Shown: positions 26,013 to 34,897 of the stretch, piece by piece | How positions within the stretch are numbered: position 1 is the stretch's first letter | Layout: each line of letters opens with the position of its first letter | From: Quillaja saponaria | Taxonomy: Eukaryota > Streptophyta > Magnoliopsida > Fabales > Quillajaceae | DNA length: 64,000 nt | Reading direction: 5' to 3' | Assembly: GCA_029379385.1 (NCBI GenBank) | Contig: CM055617.1 | Coordinates: 9,486,001-9,550,000, forward strand | Position numbers and translations under genes: made by a program | The notes under the pieces: model-generated | Databases searched by the model: none | Seen by the model: only the letters and a program-made list of their open reading frames with translations | Told to the model about the DNA's origin: nothing

Positions 26013-26436
26013 TTATTTCGTTAAATTTATTATCATAAAAAATAACATTTCATTGCTATCAAGTATCAACAAGTTAAATAGTTTTTTCTCCCAAAATATT
26101 ACTTTAAATATAAAATTCTCATTTTTTTTTTCCTTAAAACCAACTATTTTAAAGAATAGTAAAGTAAAAAAAAAATCAAGAGTTTACCTTTTTGGTGAAC
26201 AATTGAAAAAATAATTGAGATATTACACAACTGTACTAATCATAATTCCTATGAATTAACAACAAGACATATATTATATTATCATAACAAATGACTTCTG
26301 TGAGATAAATGAAATTGATTATTATTATAGTTAAATTATTATTAATATTTATTAATATAATTATAACACAAGAAATTACAATCCTATGATAAAACAATAT
26401 GAAATGAGGAGATTAAATATGGTGCTAAATATACCT

Positions 26437-26918
26437 TGTATTTGGAATACTTACAAAATATAGTATTCAATTCATTTTAAATGAACTCTATGGTTTTTTA
26501 CCTTTGGAACTAAAAAAAATTATTTGAAATTCACATTTTATTCAATTATGAATTACACACTAAATAAGTTGGCTTTCATTTTGTGAAATTCATTTGAGAT
26601 AAGTTATTATTTTGTTCACCTCAAATGACATTTTATCCTTAATATTACACATATTTTTCATTTATATAAATCGATAAAGAAACACCATCACTCTATTTTA
26701 AATGTTCATCTAATCAACTACAAGTTTTATTTGAGGGCAGTATTGAAAAAAAAATATTTAAAGTAAAATGAATTCTTCATTTATTCAAATAAGAGAATTG
26801 TATTGAATTCTATAAAGTGTGGTTTTCATTCCAAATAAAAAAATCATTTTAATTGAATTGAATTGTAGAATTCATTAAAAATAAAATGAATTTTATTATT
26901 TATCTTATTCCAAACACA
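26437..26918. mobile_element. Probable MITE with imperfect inverted ends
   Basis: The left end TGTATTTGGAATA is mirrored at the right by TATTCCAAACACA. Further inside, ATTCATTTTAAATGAACTCT pairs with the complement of AGAATTCATTAAAAATAAAA. The size is about 480 bp with no coding content. No clear target duplication was found, so the superfamily is unassigned. Confidence 0.5.
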
Positions 26919-27121
26919 CTAATAAAGAATTTAATTATTGTTAGAGTTTACTATTATTGAAATTTATTAATATAAATAAATTTTTTATTGTTATTAAGAT
27001 AGAGAAAAATGAGGAAAATAATCATATTACTATTAAAAATTAAAATTAAAAAGTTAGAAGTTGAACTACAAAGGTATAAGAATGAAAATTAAACTTTTAT
27101 AAAGGATATTTAAAAAAATAA

Positions 27122-27262
27122 AAAATTCCTATACTGGTTGCACACACACGTGTTTTATATATATATATATATCTTAATTTGATATTTTAATTAATTCTAT
27201 TTGATAAAAATAAAAATAAAAATTGTGTATTAAAATTCCTATACTGATTGCACACACATGTA
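27122..27262. repeat. Direct repeat of about 30 bp, spaced by about 109 bp
   Basis: AAATTCCTATACTGGTTGCA followed by CACACACGTG at about 27124 recurs with few changes at about 27233 (CTGATTGCACACACATGT). It lies immediately left of the large inverted repeat. Confidence 0.7.
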
Positions 27263-27286
27263 TGTTATTAATATTTAACGGTTAGG

Positions 27287-28587
27287 ATTTTATTAGGATA
27301 AAAACAGTACTCTTTTAAGGGAACCTGACTCTTTTCCACCCTCTCTCTTTCCTCAAAAAGAAACCCAGTTTCCGCCTCCAAGAGCTACACCGCCTAGTAT
27401 CCAAGCCATTCTTGATCCCCAACTTTATAAGCACTCCAAAAATTTCAAGCAAACAAAAATTTTCAGCTAACAAAGGTCCTTTACTCAGCAAGAAAGACAC
27501 AAACAAAATAGAGTAATTAATGATGATTTTTTTTTTTTGGCTGATTTTTCTCTTTTTGCCTGGGAATTTTCTTAGAAAGGTCAGTACAGATATAACCTCG
27601 GCTGAGAGATCAAATGATAGAGTAAAAATATTTCTTTTTATTCAACCAGTTATTTGCTTACGAAGAATTTGAAACAGAAGATGGCACCAAAAAAAGCAGA
27701 GAATCCATCATTCACTGCAAGCAGTTTCCTCCTTTCAATTGTCCTTTTGTTTTTCACTTATATGCATCTTTTTTCTTTAAATCTTGTCGAGCCCATTAAA
27801 GGGAGCTTTGGATCTTTATGAATATTGTCAACTAAAAAGAATTTTAAATTGACTTGATTGTAATTCTGCTCAGCCTTCTTAAAGAAGTATTATAGTTTGA
27901 AACATATAAGTAGTGAACCACAAGCATTAAGTTAAATATGGCATGTCATTGTTGGCATCAAATCCATGTGGATCTTGCTTATACAATAATGGGTGGTACA
28001 CATGATACGACAATTGGGTTTAAAACTTTAACAATTTAAGTGAGGATGAAGGTTCTAAGAAAAAAAAGAAAAGAAAAGTGAGGATGAAGGTTCTAAGAAA
28101 AAAAGAAAAGAAAAGTGAGGATGAATGTAAGCAACACTTAGTCAGGAGTATCTAAAGAAGTCAAAAAGCTGGCCATCCATTTGTTTGGCGCCTCTTCTGT
28201 TCCGCATTCTTAATGTGTACGCAATTAACAGCTTGAATAAAAAGAAATATCTTGTCTGCACCATTGGGTCTCTCGGCTGGGGTTATATCTCTACGGACCT
28301 TACTCAGATTCTTCGAAGACAAAAAAAGAAAAATCAGCCAAAAAACAAGCCATCATTGAGTACTCTGTTTTCGTTTGCATCTTCCTTGCTGAGTAAAACA
28401 TCTTCGTGGAAAATTTTTGGTTTGCTCTTGGAGTGTTTATGGAGTTGTGGATCAAGAATGGCTGGGGTAAGCGGTGTAGCTCTTGGAGGCGAAAACTGGG
28501 TTTCTTTCTTGTGGAGGAGAAAAGGTGGAAAGAGTCAGGTTCCCTTAAAAGAGTCCAAGTTAATTAGAGTTTTTATCCTAATAAAAT
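27287..28587. mobile_element. 1.3-kb element with very long terminal inverted repeats (about 410-430 bp)
   Basis: The left arm (27287 to about 27700) is the imperfect reverse complement of the right arm (about 28165-28587). Paired blocks include ATTTTATTAGGATAAAAAC at both extreme ends (complemented at the right), CTTTTAAGGGAACCTGACTC, AAACCCAGTTTCCGCCTCCA, GAGCTACACCGCCT, AGCCATTCTTGATCC, TTTACTCAGCAAG and ATATTTCTTTTTATTCAA. The spacer is about 460 bp. The arms differ by roughly a fifth of positions by eye, so the insertion is old. There is no transposase. A 139-codon plus-strand frame (28185-28604) simply reads through the right arm and is not taken as a gene. No target duplication was found. 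Confidence 0.7.
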
Positions 28588-28618
28588 ATAGTAGTAGACA
28601 ATAATAGGTCTCACACTA

Positions 28619-29518
28619 TTATAATAAGGTGAATTGCATTTTACTTTATAAACTATCACTAGTTTTGTAATAACCCCATGAACTATTAAATTAAGTACAT
28701 AATTTCTTTTTTTGAGCTATAATTAGCAAATAACCTTCATTCATCCAAATTTGTCATAAAATCTAACAAATTAATTTAGAAAAGACTAAATTATCAAATA
28801 ACTTCATTCATCCAAATTTGTCATAAAATCTAACAAATTAACTTAGAAAAGACTAAATTATCAAATAACCTTCATTCATCCAAATTTGTCATAAAATCTA
28901 ACAAATTAACTTAAAAAAGACTAAATTATCCTTATTATAAGTTTTTTTCTTTATGTCTTTCACTTTTTATCTCTTATTTCTATTTTCATTTTTACTTTTA
29001 CTAGCAATTAAAATCTACATTTTTCCAATTTTAGTATATTTTTTTAATATGTAATACAATAATAAGAAAATAAAAGTTTTGATAAAAAATATTATCATTA
29101 AAACACAAATTGAAACAACAACTAGTATAATTTCTATAAATGAGAAAAAGAATATTAGTAAATCTATTAATAATTTAAATATTATGAAAGAAAATAAAAA
29201 TTATGGCTGATTCAAATATTTATTTATGATTCAAAATAAAAGTTTTGATAAAAATTAGTAAATCTATTAATTTCATTGAAAATGAAAAGAAAAAAAATGT
29301 AAAAAGGAAAAGACATTAAAAAAAAATTTATAATAAAGGTAATTTAGTCTTTTATGAGTTAATTTGTTAGATTTAATAACTAATTTATATAATAGTTGTT
29401 ATTTACTAATTATGGCTCAAATAAGAGAGTTATATGCCTAATTCAATAATTCATGAAGGTTATTATAAAACGGATGATAGTTCTTAAAAATTAAAATGCA
29501 ATTGACCCTTTATAATAA
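28619..29518. mobile_element. MITE with target-site duplication and an internal tandem repeat
   Basis: The element runs about 28627-29509 (883 bp). The ends are inverted: AGGTGAATTGCATTTTA on the left and TAAAATGCAATTGACCCT on the right, followed inward by AACTATC against GATAGTT. The octamer TTATAATA abuts both ends (28619-28626 and 29510-29517), as expected for an 8-bp duplication; a 9-bp reading, TTATAATAA, is also possible with a small offset. There is no coding content. It sits about 40 bp right of the 1.3-kb inverted-repeat element. Confidence 0.7.
28735..28932. repeat. Three tandem copies of a unit of about 64 bp inside the MITE
   Basis: The block CTTCATTCATCCAAATTTGT, CATAAAATCTAACAAATTAA, (C/T)TTAGAAAAGACTAAATTATC occurs three times in a row with one or two changes per copy. 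Confidence 0.9.
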
Positions 29519-29879
29519 TATATATAAATGAATGAGTAAACTGTTGAGAGGTACGTGCCCTACACCTCACCAATTGTATGTTGCCATTTCTTTTTTTTTT
29601 TTTTTTAAAAAAAAAAACTAGGCTCAGAGGCTTCTTTTTTTTTTTTTTTAGTTGAACATGTGTGAGCATATTTTTTACGAAAAAAACACATTAATTATTA
29701 AACCAATATTTTATTTTAATTTTTTATTTAATTTTTAAAAAGTGGCTTGAAGTGTATAATTTTATGAGTTAGTTGTTTTCTTTTAATTATTTATTTAATT
29801 TTTAAAATAAAAAATCTAAACAGTTATATATATGAAATAAATTTAACATAAAGTAGGAGATGGGATCTCTTGTTTATAG

Positions 29880-30261
29880 GCTTGGTTTGGTAATGTTTTT
29901 TTGGAGGGTGCTTATACTTATGAAAAGCATAAAACAATTTTTTTTATATTTGGTAAAATAAAAATAAAAATTGGGTGATTCTACTATGGGCTTTTAAAAG
30001 CCAGTGGTGTTTTTAAAAATACTTCAAAAGATGCTTTTTAAAAATTGACTTATGCTTTAAAAAATTTTAAAACCTAATATGACTTTATCTTTTAATAAAA
30101 AAAACCACAGCATTACTAAACTAAACCTAATTTTGTGGCTTCTATTTATTTATAGTAGTTTTTATATTATTTTACTAAATATTATTACAGTAATTTTTTA
30201 AAAGCAACTCTAAGAATTGGCACAATACCTCTCAAAAAACCACAATATTACCAAACTAAGC
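29880..30261. mobile_element. hAT-like MITE, about 380 bp
   Basis: The left end GCTTGGTTTGGTAATG and the right end ATATTACCAAACTAAGC are inverted repeats, continued by TTTTTTTGGAG against CTCTCAAAAAA. The flanking octamers GTTTATAG and GTTAAAAT agree at only five of eight positions, so an 8-bp duplication is uncertain. There is no coding content. Confidence 0.55.
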
Positions 30262-30715
30262 GTTAAAATAATATAAATATTATTAGATAAATAATCCATT
30301 ATCTTGTGTATATGGATAATTTTTCTATTTTTTTCACAGGTTCCATTTCTAAAAAATAAATATTTTCCGTACACGTAATCGTTCCCCTATGTTATTTAAT
30401 TAAATAAATACTTGTTTCCTTTTAAAATGTGTGGATACCTTACCTACATTTCCATTTTATGTACCAAAACAAAAATTAAACAAATACTTAACATTATACA
30501 CAAAAATCACATAACCCCAAATTTGATAAAATCAAATATTATATTAACAATAATCACCCAAAAAAATAAATAGCTTGAACATAATTGGCATAATAGCTAA
30601 GTAAAGGTTGTAAAATGTAAAATTCTTATAAATTCTCTATTTCTAACTTGAATGATATGTTTTTGAGTGGACCGAAAAAGTGATTGGTCAATAAGTGCAT
30701 AAATTGATCCGGATT
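30262..30715. other. AT-rich spacer left of the LTR retrotransposon
   Basis: AT-rich non-coding DNA; nothing recognised. Confidence 0.5.
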
Positions 30716-30720
30716 ACATA

Positions 30721-30940
30721 TGTTAATGTTGGATTTGTCCGAGCTGGAGAGCTAGTCTCCTCCATGTGTCCGAGCTGGAGACCTGTCAGCACTCCAAAGC
30801 TCAAGTCAGTCTCTAGATAGATAAAGGGAGAGCTAAAGTGTAGAGAGTGTTAACCTTTTTTTTGAGAGTGTGAGAGCTTGTATTTGTAGGGCCTTTGGTG
30901 GGCCTGAGCTTATTGGGCTGTGTTAATATTTGTATTAACA
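30721..30940 (-). repeat. 3' LTR (left copy), 220 bp
   Basis: This is the left LTR of the minus-oriented element, with TG..CA termini. It differs from the right LTR by scattered substitutions, and it lacks a 21-bp segment that the right LTR carries. Confidence 0.9.
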
Positions 30941-31261
30941 CAAGTCCCCCCAAAAACAAGTTCGAGAAATGAAGTGACTCGGACTTGAAGTCAACTACGA
31001 GCAAAACCACAGTGTTAATTGAGCTTTTTCTTAGCAAACGAGCTTTTGGCTCCAAGCCTTGCGACGTTAGGATGAGCTCATAGCTCTAACTTCCTTAGTT
31101 TTGGGCTGTAAAATTTCCCTGCAACTACAGTCAAACAGTCGATCTCAAAAGAAAATTTGCTAGGCACATATAAAGGTAAAACAATATGCTTTACAATTAA
31201 AAAAATCATGTAATACTAAAGTCTACCTTTGGAGAGTTAAATATCTGAGTGCAGACCTTTT

Positions 31262-31832
31262 GCGGGTGAACTCGGCGGAGGCTCGGACCGCAGGATGGAA
31301 ACCTGGGGGCCTTGCGTGCTTGAATCACAAGCACCGGGGAGGTTGAGTTCCCTGTCAGGGCCGTTGGATCAACCAGGTGAACCTCAACCGCACCCAAGTT
31401 TGGAGATCTTAGGGACTGGGCGGAGGCTAGGACCACGGGTAAAAACCTGGCGGCCTCACGTGCTTGACCACGAGCACCGAGGGGTCGAGTTCCCTGTCAT
31501 GGTTGTTGAATCAACCAGGTGAACCTCAACCGCACCCGAGTTTGGAGATTTTGGGGACTCGGAGGAGGCTCGGACAGCGGGTGAAAACCTAGCAGCCTCG
31601 CGTGCCTGACCGCGAGCACCGGGGGGTCGAGTTCCCTGTCAAGGTCGTTGAATCGACCAGGTGAAACTCAACCGCACCCGGGTTTAGAGATCTTGGGGAC
31701 TATGCAGAGGCTCGGACCGCGGGTGAAAACCTGGCGGCCTCGCGTGCCTGACCGCGAACACCGGGGGGTCGAGTTCCCTGTCAGGGTCGTTGAATCGACT
31801 AGGTGAACCTCAACCGCACTCGGGTTTGGAGA
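31262..31832. repeat. GC-rich tandem array, four units of about 142 bp
   Basis: Units start at about 31270, 31412, 31555 and 31697, each with GGAGGCTCGGACCGCGGGT, AAAACCTGGCGGCCTCGCGT, GAGTTCCCTGTCAGGGTCGT, GGTGAACCTCAACCGCACCC and GGTTTGGAGATCTT (consensus). The array lies inside the LTR element near its 3' end. The GC content is far above the surrounding DNA. Confidence 0.9.
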
Positions 31833-32778
31833 TCTTCTTTTTGATTGGTTTTGGGGGGCTATGCCTCTCCCTTTCAACTTCACCTGCAGAAATTTCTTGC
31901 AACTATGGTCAAACAATCGATCTCAACAGAAAATTCATTAGCCACATGTGATGGTGAACATGTAATTATATGCTTTCTGAATATACAATAATATGTCAAA
32001 GATATAGTTACATTGCAATTATCATTTTTATCCTGCTACAAAGTGCAGGATGTACGCGAGGTGAATTATTGGTCCACTATACCTTAAGACGCCCATTATT
32101 TGGTCAAGTGAGTGATCGGGTCATTTTTGTGATGGCCTTATAATTATGGTGTTTTTAGGTGAGCTTATGAATCTTCAATGAATGATTTAATATTTTCAAG
32201 ACTTGAAATATTTTTGTTGTTGATGAACATGTAATCCAACAATTAAGCAGACATAAATTAAGCTGAGCATTCGATTCTAGCAGATTTGCATGAAGATATA
32301 AAATTGACAAGAGTTTCTATAAGAACATAGAAGTTTGCAAGCAATTTGTGTAAAATTTATAAATTTTTTAGGCCATTTAAAGAATTTTAGGGCCTATACG
32401 TAATTTTCTAGAATTACTTTGGTTAATTATATGATAATATAAAAGCCTGTGGACTACTGTGCAATTAATTTGAATCATTTAGGTAAATAATGTAAATGAT
32501 AGGGTCATATTTGATAAATATGTAAAGATATGTGGTAATTATTTGAATTTATAAATATTTAGGCCATTTATGTAATTTCAAAATATATTTGGCCCGAATG
32601 TGAAATATAGTTAAATTAATTGATAAAAATTATAATTATTTAAATATTTAAGCCAATTGTATAAATATGTAAACTATATGGGTCATTATCATAATATATA
32701 TGAAGTATAGGTACCGGATAGCAAAATAGATAACCTGGGCTTTGTTTTGATTTGGGCCGACCTGGTGGGCTTTGTTTG

Positions 32779-33396
32779 TCAGCCCGAGTTAGAGATCTGC
32801 ACTTTTATTGGGCTGGGCTCTTGGTAGGCTGAGTTGGGAGCTACTTGCACATTCACAAATCTGGCAGAGTGGTACCACTTGAGGCCGCGCGTGTAACCTC
32901 CGTCAAAGTGGCGATTTCGACCTGGAGATCCGGGAGGTCGGCGCCGACAGGTCTCCTGGGTTCCCAGGTCGCCCGAATTGGTTTGAAAATGGACCTGAAC
33001 AGAAGCTCGCCATGCACCAAAATCTGGCGACCTGGCTGAGTGCCGCCGCTTGAGGCCGCGCGTGGGAGCGCGTATTGAATCTGGCGAGCTGGTGGTTTGG
33101 ACAAGATGACCCGTGAGGTCGGAAGCTTCAGTTTGGGTGGTCTCCCGAGTTCTCAGGTCACCAGAATTAGCCTGAAAATGGACTAGAACAGCAGCTCTCC
33201 ATGCACCAAAAACCGGTGACCTGGCGGAGTGCCACCACTTGAGGCCTCCCGTGTGAGTGCCTTTTGAATCTGGCGAGCTGGCGGTTTGGACGGGACGACC
33301 CGTGAGGTCGGCAGCTTCAATTTGAGTGGTCGCCCGAGTTCTCAGGTCGCCGGAATTGGCTTGAAAATTGATTGGAAGAGCAGTCTCGCCATGCAC
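32779..33396 (-). repeat. Tandem array of about 189-bp units, open as a 205-codon frame
   Basis: Three units begin with a CTTGAGGCC block near 32876, 33048 and 33238. The spacings (about 171 and 189 bp) are multiples of three, so one minus-strand frame stays open through all of them and would encode about 60-residue repeats (FQANSGDLRTRETTQTEA, LKRRHSARSPDFGAWRA). No known domain is recognised. The array lies next to the primer-binding site, where gag would start in an autonomous element. Coding function is doubtful, but the frame is preserved. Confidence 0.75.
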
Positions 33397-33480
33397 CCAA
33401 TTTGGCGACCAGAAACTTGGTACATTGATTTGGCGAGATGGAGAGCTGCGTGGAGGTTAAGAAATTCAAATCATATGAAT

Positions 33481-33499
33481 TTCCCACAGACGGTGCCAA
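33481..33499 (-). other. Primer-binding site of the LTR element
   Basis: The minus strand reads TTGGCACCGTCTGTGGGAA, immediately internal to the 5' LTR. It differs by one base from the TTGGCGCCGTCTGTGGGAA site familiar from plant Gypsy elements, whose 5' half suits the 3' end of a tRNA. Confidence 0.75.
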
Positions 33500-33740
33500 T
33501 GTTAATGTTGGATTTGTCCGAGCTAAAGAGCTGGTCTCTTCCATGTGTCCGAGCTGGATACCTGCAGGGTGGTCCTGGAGACCTGTCAGCACTCCGAAGC
33601 TCAAGTCAGTCTCTAGATAGATAAGGAGAGAGCTCAAGTGTAGAGAGTGTTAACCTTTTTTTTTAGAGTGTGAGAGCTTATATTTGTAGGGCGTTTAGTA
33701 GACCTGAGCTTATTAGGCTGTGTTAATATTTGTATTAACA
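33500..33740 (-). repeat. 5' LTR (right copy), 241 bp
   Basis: TG..CA termini. Relative to the left LTR there is a 21-bp extra segment near 33550-33570 (ATACCTGCAGGGTGGTCCTGG), apparently a local duplication of the GAGACCTG neighbourhood. The minus-strand promoter of the element should lie here. Confidence 0.9.
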
Positions 33741-33745
33741 ACATA

Positions 33746-34897
33746 CATGACCTTTAAATATTAAAAAATTATATAACTATATAGCACTTATCATTATCAC
33801 TTAAATCTTGTGAAAGTGTTTGATGATACCCACACTCTTGCAACAATGATCTTGCAATTGTCTGTTAAATATTGCAATCTTATACTAAATGCTATCACAT
33901 GTACAATGTTATTATCCCCTCTCTCTTTTCTTTTTAATGTTTCAACAAAGACTCTCAATAATCGGCATGAATAAAATATATTTTTCTTTAATTTCATTGC
34001 TTGTTCGTCTCTTAATTTGACAATGACAACTAAGATTTGGATAAATTTAATTCTTTTGAGAATTGCTAAAAGAAAATGATATAATAATGCCTAAGAAAAT
34101 AGAAAATGGCAATATTGTATTTGGTTTACTACCATGTTATTGGCCTATGGTGCTAATATACTTCACTTCTTGATTGAAATGTCCCAATGTCATGTAATTG
34201 AAGACTGTTTGGATATATAGCTAGATTTGATCCATGTGATTTAGATTTACGCATGCCATTTTACATGTTTGGTTGTTTTTAATGGGAGGGTATTTAGTCC
34301 AAGACTAAATTTATGGATGAATTTTAGCTTCCAATTGAGGAGATTTGAAATTACCTATCAAAGAAGTGTTATTTCAAATCCACACCAATAATGCACAATA
34401 AATATCAGTAGGTCACAACCCGTCCGACCCCACATTTTTTTGTTGTTGAAGATAATATCAAATCCGACCTAAATAAGTTTTGTTTTGTTACTTTTTTTGA
34501 TTTGACCTGACCTAAGCCATCCAATTTTACCAACTGTTTTGAATATGAACGGATCCGGCCCATCTAGGGTTGCCCATGTTCTAAATTCAACCCGACCGGG
34601 TTCTACCTCATCTTTTTTCTTTTCATATTTCAATTAAACGATTTTTATTTATTTACCCAACAATGATTGGTCACAGTAATAATAAACTTTACTTTGAAAA
34701 CACAGTAAATTAAATTAAATAAAATAAATCCTATTTACAAACCTTATGCAAGTTGTAATTACTGTTGGTTGTATAAGAAAAAAGAAAAAGAAAATCTTTT
34801 TTTTTTTTTTTTTTGTTAAAGAAATTCTTCGTACACAACAAGGTCCTTAAAGACCTACTCTTCTGAATCTAGAGGCTTGGCTAAATCTACAACATAT
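33746..34897. other. Spacer between the LTR element and the bromodomain gene 3' end
   Basis: The right end (about 34820-34897) is probably the 3' UTR of the bromodomain gene. The rest is AT-rich, with a somewhat GC-richer patch at 34400-34620 that has no recognised coding capacity. Confidence 0.5.

Larger units (their letters stand above)
30716..33745 (-). mobile_element. Complete non-autonomous LTR retrotransposon (3020 bp), minus orientation
   Basis: Two LTRs (30721-30940 and 33500-33740) begin TGTTAATG and end ATTAACA, and the 5-bp target duplication ACATA flanks them (30716-30720, 33741-33745). In minus orientation the 5' LTR is the right one. Directly downstream of it, at 33481-33499, the minus strand reads TTGGCACCGTCTGTGGGAA, close to the TGGCGCCGTCTGTGGGAA primer-binding site of plant Ty3/Gypsy elements. 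Next to the left LTR (30941-30957) is the polypurine-like tract GTTTTTGGGGGGACTTG. The interior has no recognisable gag, protease, RT or integrase and is filled by two GC-rich tandem arrays. It therefore depends on proteins of an autonomous relative (inference), as in LARD/TRIM-like elements. Confidence 0.9.

Noticed and set aside
28185..28604. 139-codon plus-strand open frame
   Set aside because: It lies almost wholly in the right arm of the 1.3-kb inverted repeat and has no family resemblance; the corresponding left arm does not keep the same frame.
31206..31522. Frames of 75-76 codons on both strands in the GC-rich array of the LTR element
   Set aside because: Both strands are open because the 142-bp repeat is GC-rich; the unit length is not a multiple of three, so no frame persists.
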